Part shown: positions 34,573 to 46,226 of the stretch, piece by piece
Layout of the letters: each line of letters opens with the position of its first letter
How positions within the stretch are numbered: the stretch's first letter is position 1
NCBI GenBank assembly: GCA_949592205.1
Contig: CATIUR010000005.1
Span: 129,289,277 to 129,353,276, forward strand
Source of the DNA: Helichrysum umbraculigerum
Taxonomy: Eukaryota; Streptophyta; Magnoliopsida; Asterales; Asteraceae
DNA length: 64,000 bases
Direction of reading: 5' to 3'
Translations under genes and position numbers: made by a program
The notes under the pieces: model-generated
Seen by the model: only the letters and a program-made list of their open reading frames with translations
Told to the model about the DNA's origin: nothing
Databases searched by the model: none

Positions 34573-36360
34573 CTAGAATGGAGGATCCTCTGCTGGTATA
34601 TCATCAGGCTGAGCTGTGGGTCCTGCGACTGACTGCTGTCCACTGGACACTCTCTGCTCATATGGCGGTAGTAATCCTCTCTGAATCAATATCTGCCTGA
34701 GGGACATCGCTAGAAGTGCCATCATATCATCATAACCCTGTGCGAGCATGTCCGCAGTGGTAACACCTGCCGTCTGTAACATATCAAGGTAGAGCTGCCT
34801 GAGAGTGCTCTCAGTAGGAACCTGATATGAGAAGATGGGGCCCAAATCCAAGTAAGGGCCGACGCTACCAGTGAACAATGCATCGGTGCCAATGTAGAGT
34901 AGATCTGGTCAATATGATGTGCTAGCCTCTGGATGCTGGTCATGGGTCGGAATGGGTACAGTCGAACGAGGCAATGATGCCTGCTGACGGGCTGGTGATG
35001 GTATGTGTACTGATTAGACTATGGCTATATCAGATGTGGATCTGTGAGTGGGTATTGGTGCGGAGTAGGTGGTAGGTGTGCGATGGCGTCTATATGGATG
35101 TGGTGGCTGAGTGGTGGTATGTGGATGTGGTGGAGGGAAGGTAGTGTATGGGCGAGTGGTGGCATATGGGTGAGTGGCGGTATGGGTAGTGGGTGGTGGT
35201 GGTGGTCCACATCTGTATAGGAAGTGATCAGGTTCACGGGTACCATGTCTCCTAGCTGTCAGAACCTGCTGATCACGGATAACCTGTAAAGCATGTAATA
35301 GATTATACTGAGTAAGAGGAGTGACCGGATCCGTGTGATGCACAACGGCCTGTGTAGGCAGTATTGATGTGTCTGCTCCTCGTGCTGGCTCAGGTATCTC
35401 TGCTGCTACTGGTCTCTGTGGCTGGGGACCAACATCTCTATCCTCTGTAGTCACGCACTTCCTGGTCATGAAGCATCCAGGAATGGGCTGCCGAGTATGA
35501 TACCATAAGCACTGTCTCTCAGGTCCCTCATCAATCATCCTGATCAACTTGCAGTACTCTAGATCAAACGGCTACGAACTAGCATGATGGGTGTAATCCT
35601 TACGGTGACGGTCAGTGAGAATCCTCATGCCAACTAACAATCTCGTGATAATGGCTCCCATGAATACGTGGCATTTATCTTCCCTCTTCTCCTTCCACAA
35701 TCTATCCGCGATGATGTATGCGACATTCAGGTTCTGCTTCCTTATGATCGCATCCATGAACTTGAGCTATTCTGATGTAGCAGGTCCAGCATCTCTCTTC
35801 CCAAAGATAGTACAGCACAGGAGCTTGTGAAGAATGTGGTGAACTGGTCGGGTCATGAGTGAAGCTTTCACTCCACTCCTGAAGTTTGTCCCCGTCAATC
35901 ATCTCCATATCTCCTTGTGATCCCGTGACGGTAAACTGGAGATAGACTGGAAACTGCTGGTGAACCAATCAGAACTGGCCTGTGATTGTGTGTAAAGGCC
36001 AAGGTATACCCCGAAATCTCCCACTGTCATACGATACTTCTCCCCACGATACCGAAAAGCGATCTTCTTATCAGTGATCTCCAATCTCTCTCGGAACTCG
36101 TAAGTCATCATAAACTCAGTGACGACCTCTCGGTATATAGCCTCATCAATAGAGAAAAGATGGAAAAATGCAGCATGTTCCTCGCCATCTTTATCATACT
36201 TAATCAATTCTTCCAACTCATCCCTAATACCCAAGCGCCTCATATCCGGCCACATGATGACTCTGTTTGACCCTAAGTATCGTCCCATCCATTTCTCAAT
36301 ATCGTCCATATTCTCGGGGGATGAAGCAAGCTTCCTCAACGAAGGGTTTGATAGATCCAT
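34573..36360 (-). pseudogene. Degraded Athila ORF1-like (gag-position) gene
   Basis: Read on the minus strand from 36360, the frame gives MDLSNPSLRKLASSPENMDD..., then a block YREVVTEFMMTYEF and FRYRGEKYRMTVGDFGVYLG, which resembles the plant Athila ORF-1 family (extended 'elt.eFl.tf..., rF.l.g.eY.ls..ef...lG' pattern). The frame then shifts repeatedly (near 35900, 35700, 35570 and 34900), with a Pro/His/Thr-rich tail at about 35020-35210. Four or more frame breaks make it a pseudogene. Assignment rests on pattern memory, not on a search. Confidence 0.55.
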
Positions 36361-38414
36361 CTGTTAACAAGAAAATGAGATGCATAAGTCATAACAAATT
36401 GCTAAGTACATTTCCAAATTTTAAACAAAAATTGGAAATGTAGGCTTTAAAATATGAATAAATCTGCAAGTATTTCAAACTAAACCTAGGCCTAACCAAT
36501 CCTTAATCCGCAATTTTCGCAACCATAAGTGTCTAACATATTCCAAGGGTATTAAAGCAATAATAACACTAGCATTTAATCCAAGTGAACTCGTCATTTC
36601 AAACAACTAGCAAATATTCTTACTTTCATTCATGGCAACTTAATCTAAGTGAGCATGAGGTTTGCAAAAACTATGTAATTACCTCAAATATATCAAGTAA
36701 ACCAAAAAGAGCATAAACTAATTTATTCATGCAAATACGATATGGTTAAAGACACGTGTTAACTTATTCGGTTACTTTTAACAATTTTGCAAGATTTAAA
36801 GATTTTGATAAATGAATGACGGTAGCTTACATGTGATGGTCATATTAAAAATATTCAACACTTTATTAATTAAGGTGGTGAATAATTAAAATAATAAAGG
36901 ACCAAAAGCTAACTAATGATTTATTGAAAATCTAAGAAACTTGCCATGATTTAATTAACTCAAGCACCATTTAAAAATTGAAGATTTAAAATAAAGTATG
37001 ATACTTGGTTAATTCTAATCACAACATGCTTACTTTAACTTTCAATAATTCTAAGGATCATTCAAAATGAACTAGCAATCATATAAACATGTTTATCAAA
37101 TCATACTAAGCATGAATTAATCAAAACAAGTCAAAATGAGCTACTAGTCATCAAAAGTCAACAAATCAAGCAACTGTGACCACTTAAAGTCAACACTTGA
37201 AGATCAAAGTCACAAATTATCAAGTAATCTACTCAATCAAGCATGTAATCATGTTAAGCAACTATGCAAGAACACTTTTGAACTATAAAACACAAGTTTT
37301 CACCACGAATTCCATAGATCAAGAGTTAAAACCCTAACTTTTAAAAAAGTTAATGAAATTTAAATATTTGAGTTAGGAATTACCTTGCAAGTGAAGAAAT
37401 GATGTTATGTATGCAAGAGAGATGATAAAATGAAGAACTTGAAGCTTTAAATCATCAAAAATGGTGGAAAAATGGAGGTTTTGGAAATGGTGGTGATGGC
37501 CGTAGGTTTTGGGGAAGAGGAAGGAGAGAATTTTTTGACTTTTTGACCTTTTGTTTGGTAGTGAATCCCTTCCTCTTGGTTTAAATACGTTTCGATTTAA
37601 AACGCGAAATATATGATACGTACGATTGGTTTTCGAAAGGTTTTAAGATTTTTAATAAAGTAACCAAAAGTAAATACGAATCTTTATAAAAAAATTTCGC
37701 GAATTAAAATTGTGTTTTAAATTGCGTGCGAAAAAGTTCTTTGCGTTTAAACTGAAACGAGTTTATTTAAAAACGAAACAATATTTTTGTGTACTTTAAA
37801 CTTTAAAACAATTCATAATTAATTTAACAAAATTTTAAAATTAAAACTTTGTTAAATTTTTCTGAAAAGTTTGAACTTACGCAAATTGCGCAAGTTTAAA
37901 GTTTAAAAGACATTGTCTTGATTTTTAAATGAAAGCTTTAAAACGAAAAATTAATTTAAACTAAAATTAATACTAACTAATATTAATTATCCTAGATAGG
38001 CTTGGGGTGCCTCCCAAGAGCGCTTTGTTAAAGACGAAAGCTCGTCCATACCAGACTTACTGTTTTACCAGATAGTGTCCGAGACGACACTTTTGGATAC
38101 GGTTGAAGCTTTAGACAAAGATAAGGTGTGGCGAGAGATAAACGTACCTCTAAGAGCTTGGATGACATTGTAAATTAAGTCGGCAGGATTAATATAGTAT
38201 CGCTCAAATTCAGTTAAGAATTATTTCTCTACCTGACCGAGTTGTAGCAATGCATCAACGAAACGGTTAAACTCTCGTTTTACCTTCTTTGGGTTCGAAA
38301 TACCATCCCTGAATCCTGTGTCTATATAACAAAGATCAAATAGAAATTTTCCTAAGACTTGTAGAAATTCCGTTTCTTCGATAGAATCAGGTTTTCGTGA
38401 GTAGTGTGCACCAC
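36361..38414 (-). other. Non-coding interior between the two Athila-like ORFs
   Basis: AT-rich, no ORF supported. Contains TTGGGGTGCCTCCCAAGAGC at about 38002, a phrase I associate with plant Athila/Tat-type non-autonomous elements (low certainty). Confidence 0.4.
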
Positions 38415-39524
38415 TTACGAAAGTTCCCTGATATAAATCTTTTGTTGAACTGTAAATGGAAATCTAGTCTGTTGGAATAACTGGATTAGCTGGATATGAA
38501 GCTCATTTCTCTTTGTAAAGAAAGTAGACTCAATAGCTTCCTCAGTTGATTCAGGAAAAATAACTCGTAATTCGTTAATTAAATAATAAGCAAAATCAGC
38601 AAAGAATGGAATATCCACAGAAATTGAGGCAGGTTTAATAGGGTTTCTCTCTATCCAATATTCGAGTTCATCAATCAGGGCCGCAACATAATGATTTATC
38701 TTTGTTTGTGAAGCAGGCGAATAATCGGTGCTGGCTAATAAATCCATTAAAAGATCTAACTCTGATTTTAATGACAACTCGTTTGTTCTGTTATATTCAC
38801 TACGGAGAGATCTTAACATCCTATCAATTTCCACAAAGGTTTTTCTCTGTTCATACGAAAAGGGGAAGTCGGATATCTTAAGATTTCTAAGAAAGTCAAC
38901 ACATATATCCATTCTCCTATCGGGGCTTTGAGAAATTCCTAGGTGATGGCCAATCTCAAATTCCGGTTGATTGTTCCTAAATTCAATGCTATTAGGGCTT
39001 GGTGTTTCTGTCCTAGGCTTAGTCTCGACCTGATATTGGAGGCTCTCTTCCGCAACAACACTTGATATAAGTGTAGTGGGGTGGGCTCGCAAAATATCGG
39101 GGAGATCGTATTCAAAATATTCATCTAGGCAGTGAAGACGTTCATTCAAATCCATCCAAGGCATGGGTGGATAGAAGAACACTTCGATTCCAAATGGTTC
39201 ATCATCAGGTAAAGTAGCAGGTCTAATATAGTGTGGATACCTAGACAAGATTGATAGAATCTCAGGGTCAAGTGTGGGTTGACCACTTAAAGCAACGGTA
39301 ACAGAAGCTGGAATCTTCTGCTGAGATTCATCAAAACCTAAGTCTAAACTCGATATTTTTGGGTTCTCAACTTCATGGTTAACACAGACCTCTCTAACGT
39401 CAGAGGAGTTTGACTCATACTCTGGACAGTCAAAGAATTCCGCATCTAACAAGGCCGTCATCTCATCCGTCATCATTTGATTGAGAGGAGAGATGGGGTT
39501 TGAAGGAGAATTAGGGTTTTTCAT
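38415..39524 (-). CDS. 369 aa ORF at the 5' end of the Athila-like element, unknown
   Basis: One uninterrupted frame starting MKNPNSPSNPISPLNQMMTD, about 150 bp downstream of the primer site on the minus strand. It is acidic overall, with no zinc knuckle, protease, RT or membrane segment visible; the C-terminal half looks helical (for example SELDLLMDLLAS). It occupies the first-ORF position but I recognise no gag signature. An open frame of this size in an AT-rich region suggests it was recently under constraint. Possible roles (structural protein or accessory factor) are guesses. Confidence 0.5.
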   Translation of the reverse strand: MKNPNSPSNPISPLNQMMTDEMTALLDAEFFDCPEYESNSSDVREVCVNHEVENPKISSLDLGFDESQQKIPASVTVALSGQPTLDPEILSILSRYPHYIRPATLPDDEPFGIEVFFYPPMPWMDLNERLHCLDEYFEYDLPDILRAHPTTLISSVVAEESLQYQVETKPRTETPSPNSIEFRNNQPEFEIGHHLGISQSPDRRMDICVDFLRNLKISDFPFSYEQRKTFVEIDRMLRSLRSEYNRTNELSLKSELDLLMDLLASTDYSPASQTKINHYVAALIDELEYWIERNPIKPASISVDIPFFADFAYYLINELRVIFPESTEEAIESTFFTKRNELHIQLIQLFQQTRFPFTVQQKIYIRELS

Positions 39525-39670
39525 TTTCTAATTTTTTTGTATTTTCTAGGGTTTAAGAACTAAGTTATCTAACTAATAAAGCAATTAACTTCCTAAGTGA
39601 TGATAATCTTAAGGAAGGATCTCCTAAAGCTAATTATCTAAGGCATAATTCAATTCGTGACCAAACCGAT

Positions 39671-39687
39671 CCCCGGCAGCGACGCCA
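39671..39687 (-). promoter_or_regulatory. Athila-like primer binding site (Asp-tRNA type)
   Basis: Minus strand TGGCGTCGCTGCCGGGG, six bases after the LTR end. Matches the TGGCGCCG..GCCGGGG pattern used by Athila/Tat elements; one position differs from the site at 41724-41740. Confidence 0.8.
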
Positions 39688-39792
39688 AAAACTTGTCGTC
39701 ACCCCTATCCGTCGGTCGGGTTTTACCCCGAATCGTTGCTCCGACCGCAACAGAGGCGAACGACTGTTGAAAGTTTTAAAATTTTATATTTG

Positions 39793-41717
39793 TGATAGCA
39801 TCAAATAGTACTACTTTTATATAGTAATATTCCCTAGTTTTTGTACACTTTTATTGCATTTACTTGATAAAAGATATGTATTTCGTTCATATTTACAAAA
39901 TAGGTAGAAATAGAGCTTAAATTAGAAAAAGAACAAAAATGAGTTAAAAATAGATCAAATAGAGTAATTTTTATATAAAAGTTAGTTTTACCTAAATATG
40001 ATTGGGACAACGTGGTTAAAAGAGTGATAAAAATAAATAAAGTTTGTAAATATTTGAGTTCGAAAAGTTAAATGGATTGAGCAAAAATAGTTAGATTGTA
40101 TATTTATTAGAGTTTATGAGTTGGACCAAATAATTAGTTGGGATAAATAATAACAATAAATTAATAACTAATAATATATATAGTTGATATTAACGTACAT
40201 ACATTAGTAACAATAGTTATAGAAATAATAAGTCATATAATTTAGTAGCTAATAAGTAATATCTAATAATTAATAATCATAATAAACTAATTATAAAAGC
40301 TAATTATTTATGTCTTGTTTTGCCATGATCAAAGTCAACGAGGAAAAGCTGGATCACGTGGAGCATATATATAAGTTGGGCCTAAGCAGCAAGGAAGTTG
40401 GATCGATGATGTATATTTAATATGGGTTACGGAGTAAGGAGTTAGCCAGCAATTAAGCAGAATCTTCGAGAAGCAATAAATGAGGGCTACAAACAAATGA
40501 ATGGCGGTGGACAAAACTTGCTGAGTACGCATTTATCATCCATACGCTGTATGATTAATTCATACGCCGTATGGATTTGATCCCCTGCGGATATAAATAG
40601 CAGCCCTCACCTACGAATTTGAGAGACCTTTTTCCACCATTTTTGTATATTATTAATTTAGGGTTACGAAATATTTAGTTTAGGGTTCATTATTTCAAGT
40701 TTTAGGAGTACTTTTGGAGGCACGAAAAGCTACGGTTGAAGCCATTTCACTTTATCTTTTTGTGATTCATTATTCGGTTTGTATCTACTCTTTATTTAAT
40801 TCAATTGCAATTATGTTTTTTATATTGAATATTTTGTTTTATGCATATCGTATGATGAATTGATATTTAGTATTTGTGTATTAGTGAAACTTAGATTATG
40901 ATTATTGAATGATTATATTACATATTGGCTAAGTTATTTGATTGAAGATTATTATATTCCCCGTGTAACCTTAGTTGTTGGTGCTTATTAGCTTTTACTC
41001 CTTAACGTGGTTAATAATATTAATGAGATTGAGTTCCTTTAGTGTTATTAATTATTGATGATTAGTGAATTTAGTTTTATTTAATCATTGCTAAATATGT
41101 TGAGTCTGATAGGTTAAGAAAGTAAAGTTAATAACCTAAAACGAATAAGTTAATAAGAGATTATTAATAGGTATTGTTGAAGAATTCGTACCGCGAGGGT
41201 GAATTATAATAGATCGTGAATGCTTAATGCACAATTTAGGGAAACCTTAAATTGTAGGGATTAGTTGGACCCGGAACGTTAGCTAATTCATTTTCAACTT
41301 ATAATCATTGAAGAATTTGGTATTAAGTTGATATAAAAGAAATCACAATTGAATAATCAATATGCAATCAATCGGGATATATGAATCTGAGTGGAGTTAC
41401 TACACAATTGCTTATTCCTTCCTATTGTTTTATTTATTTCTTTTATTTAAGTTTTATTTAGTTTAATTATTTTCATTTATTGTTTTACAACAATTGTTCG
41501 TACGGAACTAAAACGTCCCCCTTTATTTACTGTTTTCTTAGTTAATTATTATTTTCTATTTTAATTAATAAACCACCATTTCTGTGTTCCTGAGATCGAC
41601 CTGGACTTACCATAGCTATACTATTCCGATCGGGTATTCTTGCCTGGTTGTGTGATAGTATTAATAAGGTATTTTCAGTTATAAATAACAAAACAAGACG
41701 CGCTTTCACACGCATCA
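39793..41717 (+). repeat. 5' LTR of the one-LTR Athila/Tat-type insertion
   Basis: Starts TGATAGCATCAAA and ends CACACGCATCA, followed by the primer site. Its 3' 500 bp match 2087-2560. TATA box ATATAAATAG at 40591-40600, just after a pair of CATACGCCGTATG-type palindromes (40541-40573). Confidence 0.8.
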
Positions 41718-41723
41718 AGTTTT

Positions 41724-41740
41724 TGGCGCCGCTGCCGGGG
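41724..41740 (+). promoter_or_regulatory. Primer binding site of the one-LTR insertion
   Basis: TGGCGCCGCTGCCGGGG, six bases after the LTR. Asp-tRNA type as in Athila/Tat/Ogre elements. Confidence 0.85.
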
Positions 41741-41938
41741 ACTCTTAACTGGTTGAATTATTCTGCCGGGGAACACTTAACCGGTTGGACTTTTGTTCTA
41801 CCGGGGAACGGTGTTGTTTATTATTTAAATTGGAAATTTATTTTAGTTAAAAAAAATAAAAATAAAAAAATTTAGTTAGTTTATATTTTATTTTATTTTA
41901 TTTTCTACTCTTTTTCTTTTTGTTTTATTTAGACATGT

Positions 41939-42898
41939 ATGTCTCAGAACATGAATAATGTTCCTGTGAATTTTCAAAACTCGAGAAATGTTCGCATGTT
42001 GACTAAAGAGGAATTGAAGCAATATTTAGATGAGATGATAGCATATTGGAATAGAGATCTAATTGTGAAGGATATGGAAAACGACAAGGAGGAAATTTTT
42101 GAAAAACCAAAAGATGAAGGATATAAGGCAAAACCAAATTTCAAAAAATATACGCCTTCACCTTTATCGGAAGAAATTATTAAAAAATACACACCTCCAC
42201 CTCCGTATCCAGCTGCTTTGTATAAAAATTACAATGAAGGATCAATTATTCCAAAGCTTAAGAAAGGTAAAGTTAAAAGTTTATCTCAACCAATGATTGT
42301 GAAAGCTACGCAATCTATTGAGATATCAAGTGAAAGAGTGGAAGAAACTGAGACTAGTGACCATAGTCAAGGAGATTCCATTCAACAACTTGAGGAGATG
42401 GCTCAAACAGATAAGTATTCTCAATCCTCTGAATCCTTATTTTCTAACGAGATTTTTAGTGAAATTGAACAGGAAGAAGATATGGAGGTAGATTGGTTGC
42501 CTTTGCCAAAATTTGATCACTATGATTCTGATGAGGAAATACTCTCGTTACTTGATTGTAATGAAGAGGAAATTCTTGAATTGAGAAACCGAGATGGGGT
42601 TATGTCAGAAAACGAATTAGTGGCTACTAGGAATCCAGCTATTAGTGAAATTTCGTCATCACATCCGGAGGTGAATAATCAGGAAAATGATGATCAAGCG
42701 GTGGTAAGGATTGGAGGAGAAATCGAAAACAAAACTTGCAGTAATGAGATAGCAGCCGAACCAGTTGAAATTCAAATGGTGGTTGAGTCGACGCAACCAA
42801 CAGTTGAAGTGTCTGTAAGCACAAGTTCATTGTTTTACCAATTTGCTGGGCTCAAACTATGCAAGCTACCTACCTTGTGGGTAAGGTGGCAAGTATAA
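41939..42898 (+). CDS. Truncated leader or gag-like ORF of the one-LTR insertion
   Basis: 319 residues, of which about 300 belong to the element; the last 19 or so come from the host LTR read in frame past the truncation at 42840. N-terminal MSQNMNNVPVNFQNSRN, a Lys/Pro-rich zone with two KYTPSP/KYTPPP repeats (about 75-95), then a long acidic region (for example EQEEDMEV, DSDEEILSLLDCNEEEI). No zinc knuckle or capsid motif visible. It could be the N-terminal part of an Athila/Tat-type first ORF; I do not recognise a family. Probably inactive in its present context. Confidence 0.5.
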   Translation: MSQNMNNVPVNFQNSRNVRMLTKEELKQYLDEMIAYWNRDLIVKDMENDKEEIFEKPKDEGYKAKPNFKKYTPSPLSEEIIKKYTPPPPYPAALYKNYNEGSIIPKLKKGKVKSLSQPMIVKATQSIEISSERVEETETSDHSQGDSIQQLEEMAQTDKYSQSSESLFSNEIFSEIEQEEDMEVDWLPLPKFDHYDSDEEILSLLDCNEEEILELRNRDGVMSENELVATRNPAISEISSSHPEVNNQENDDQAVVRIGGEIENKTCSNEIAAEPVEIQMVVESTQPTVEVSVSTSSLFYQFAGLKLCKLPTLWVRWQV

Positions 42899-44506
42899 CT
42901 CGAGTGTCGTCCAAAATAGGAACGAATTGAATTGAATTGAAACCTACCAAAGATAAGTTGACAATAGGATGAGTTTAGAAACAAGGTAGGTATGGGTTTG
43001 GTTTTATCTAATCTAATCTAAAGACAAGAATTAAAATGCAGAAAAGTAAACGAGAATATAAGCAGCAGGTAGAGTGTGATTGCTGAAACTTCGACGATTA
43101 GGGTTTCGGGATGATATTATATTGATGATAGGTGATTACTCTAGCTAAGATCTTCTAAACGGTCGGTGTAAACACTAGGACCCTACGTCTAGGTGTAACC
43201 CTAAAACATATGTCACTGAATCCTAGGCTATCCTGATTCTGGTCAGATTGGACTGTCTTCACACCCACCTCACCGTCTCTTTCGGAGACCAAGCGACCCT
43301 CTGAATGGGGTTAAGGAATAAGGCGACAGTCCACAACACTGACTTTTCTTAACACCTATGTCTATCCAATTTTAACAGAGTAATACTGGTTGTATGCTGA
43401 ATAAGTTAAACTATCGGTTAAGTAGAGTTTAGGGGTTTTAAGCATCTGGGAACACAGCCGGCATCCTTGCTTTCATTTCCTAACTCTTGTTTATCTGATT
43501 AAGTTCTAATACTTCCGTCATGGATTAGACCCTCCTTTGCCATCGGTCGTTCATCCCTAGGCATGCATACAGTGTATAGTGTCCTTATTTTCCACAGTAC
43601 TCTAACCCTAGGTATATCTACGGTGTTTTAAAGACCTAATGTATCTTTACACAGCTTTATAACCAGAGGTAGTTTAACGGTGTATTATAGCATTTTCACG
43701 GCTTAACAAGACCTAGACCCCGTGTCTGGAAGGGTTGCTTCCAGGTAATCCACGGTGAGATAGACCACCGGCATTTCCTTGGCTTCCACGTATTTGTACT
43801 CTACCAGTGGTATTTCCAACGCTATACCAAGTATTCTGCCGTATTACGGCGATCCCACAGTTTCATACAAACAGGAGATAAATGTGTATTCGTAGTTAGG
43901 GTTGATCAGATCCTATCCTAAGGCAACAGTCACGTGAGAGACCAGAAAGGGTGATTAATTAAGTCTACATCCAGGATAAGTCTAAACATGTATACCGCAT
44001 AACAACTATCGATCATATATAAGATATATTAATTAAACATCATCCCTAATCCTAACATCTACATTTCAACAATCACATATTAATCTAGCTAATCAGCATG
44101 GCAATAATCATAGATCGTACTGAAATAACTTGCAAAGTAAACATTATAACAGTAAGAGAATAAGATAATATCACCGGATTAGAAGAGTAATACTGAGGAG
44201 TCTGACATTATAACAGTAAGAGAATAAGATAATATAATCCTATAACATTAGGAGTCTGACATAAATAACCTTACTACAGCTTGATTACCCAATTACAACT
44301 TTCCTCTGGCTCTAACCGCTAACTTATATCTCTCTAGTTCTCCTCTAACTCCTAAGAGTAGTGCTAGAGAGAGAAAGTAGAGAGAGGAACTAACTACAAG
44401 AACAATTCTCCTCTAACTCCTAAGAGTAGTGCTAGAGAGAGAATTCTAGAGAGAGAAAGAGAAGTATGTGAAGAAAATGGTGTGTTGAAATGTGAAAATG
44501 AAGCCA

Positions 44507-44516
44507 CTATTTATAG
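44507..44516 (-). promoter_or_regulatory. TATA box of the Athila-like 5' LTR
   Basis: Minus-strand CTATAAATAG, about 110 bp downstream (in transcription direction) of the palindrome group. Confidence 0.55.
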
Positions 44517-45416
44517 GAGAAGGGTGGAAGCCTTTGTACAAGTCTTGAAGCATAAGATACAAGCATCAAAGCAGCATACGGGGCAAGCGGGCCAAGGGGG
44601 GCAAACGGCACCCAACAAGGCAACACATCCCGTATACGGCACCCTAAGGACCGTATACGGAACCTAGGGTACCGTATACGGTACCTAGATGCCCAGGGGG
44701 GTTGGTGCTCCATTTGGCCTCCACTGATTTCTCGGTTGCTTGGTTCGTCTGTATCTTCTTCGTTTGGAGTCCGTTTTGCTTGATTCTTGCGCCGTTGGAT
44801 TCGTTTTTCCGTTACGCTTCCGATGACACTAAATTTGCCAGATTTGGAGGTGTTTGACTTTTGCATGTTCCGGATGACGATCGGCGGGCTTCCAGACTGC
44901 ACATCTTCTTCATTCTTTACCCGTTTCTCTTGATTCTTTCACCTCCGATCTTGGATTTTCCTATTGAATCATAAAATATGCATTAAGATCTAATTTGATA
45001 GGATAATCAAGAATGGAATATTTAAGGTGATTGTTTTTGCCTCGATTTGCGTGCAAAATTGATGATTTTACTGATTTTTGTAGCAACGCCCGTATTTAGA
45101 CTACCTTGGTGATTTTGGATGATAAATGATTATTTTGAAATGTTTTCACCAGATAATAATCCAAAAAGTGCGGAAATAAGTACTTAAAAACATGACTTTT
45201 TGAGTCACATCAGTAATGTAAACCAAACATAATATATATTATATCATAGGTTAAACATTGTTACATAAGTTTTGTACAAGGATGGGATTTACTATAAAAA
45301 AAATATACCCATCAGTCCAAAGTAATACCCAAAATCTGATGGATTTAACCTATACATCCATCTAGTCAAAAGTAATCAGTCTAATACCTAGTAGGCACAA
45401 CCCGCCATACATAGGT

Positions 45417-46226
45417 CTAATGGAAATAAGGTAAGAACAATCCCACAGCTGTCCTCAGCACAGCTATCATCAAACAAGCTCCAACCATAAACCCTGTTAT
45501 CCTAGCATGTCTCTCCAGTATCCTCACACGAGTACGTACAGTCTTAGCTATCTCTTGAGCAGCAAATATATGGTCCAGCAAAAAGTGGCAACGCTCGTGC
45601 ATATCAGCCATGTCTTCATACAGACGGGAGACCTCGCCCTGCACCCCCATGAGGTGAGCACCTCTGCTAGCATAAATGCGAAACAAGGTACGCATCACGG
45701 CAACAAGAGTAGGGATAGTCCGCTCTACCCGCTCTCCGGTGGTAGGCAGTGGAGCTGGGGATCGTGAAGACTCCCCCATCTCAAACGTAGAGGGAATACC
45801 CTCTAGTGATCTCCACCGTCCCAGTATAGGGGTCATCCACTCCATGTGAGCGAATCTAGGTACCCTATGTGATGGCCCGACAGACTCGTTCATCGGCGCC
45901 TTGTCTCGCGGAGCTAATGGTCCAGTGGGGAAATCTCGGACACAACTCATCGGTGTCCTCCTCGGCACCGGTCCTCTAGAAGGTCCAGCAGTCATATGGC
46001 ATGTCGCCATAAAGGTAGACCCCAGCATACGTGTGGTAGGATCAGTGGAAGCAGTAATAGGTAAGACCACAGGTGCGGTCGGGGGTGGTGCGATGTAAGC
46101 ATCATTGGTGTGGTCAGAAGTAGCCCTAGGGTGAGCAGTCACTCATGAACTCGCTAGGCTCTGATAGGATTCCTCCATCGGCTCCTCCTCTGAATCTGAC
46201 ACATAGATCGGGTGCTGTCTCGACAT
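45417..46226 (-). pseudogene. Tekay-2 leader ORF (aORF family), one in-frame stop
   Basis: About 270 codons starting MSRQHPIYVSDSEEEP. A TGA at 46143-46145 interrupts it after residue 27, then the frame is open to 45417. It shares with Tekay-1 the TNDAYIAPPPTAP block, PTGPLAPRD, the core EWMTPILGRWRSLEGIPSTF, the helical stretch ending RVRILERHARI and a hydrophobic tail (GFMVGACLMIAVLRTAVGLF) at the very C-terminus. Conservation of the tail in two diverged copies supports it being real protein sequence. Function unknown; this copy is inactive unless initiated downstream. Confidence 0.8.

Larger units (their letters stand above)
39793..42840 (+). mobile_element. One-LTR Athila/Tat-type insertion with perfect TSD
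   Basis: Plus-strand 5' LTR (39793-41717), Asp-type primer site, then about 1.1 kb of internal sequence that stops abruptly at ...TTACCA. It is flanked by ATTTG (39788-39792 and 42841-42845). The empty site in the left LTR (near 23800) confirms exact 5 bp duplication. There is no 3' LTR, so it is either an integrated truncated cDNA or a precise later loss. Confidence 0.8.
23710..45212 (-). mobile_element. Athila-like LTR element, 21.5 kb, inserted in Tekay-2
   Basis: Minus-strand element with two LTRs (39694-45212 as 5' LTR, 23710-32247 as 3' LTR), each starting TGATGTGACTC and ending GGGTGACGACA on the minus strand, a perfect 5 bp target duplication GTAAT, and an Asp-tRNA-type primer site at 39671-39687. 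Both LTRs are swollen by later insertions; the core LTR is about 2.4 kb. The 7.4 kb interior has a 369 aa ORF and a degraded Athila ORF1-like frame but no protease, RT, RNase H or integrase, so it must rely on another element for movement. Confidence 0.9.
39694..45212 (-). repeat. Athila-like 5' LTR, with nested one-LTR insertion
   Basis: Matches the left LTR outside the insertion at 39793-42840. Minus-strand TATA box at 44507-44516; CCGTATACGG palindromes at 44629-44685; a small local duplication around TCTGACATTATAACAG (44200-44270). The target duplication GTAAT follows at 45213-45217. Confidence 0.9.
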
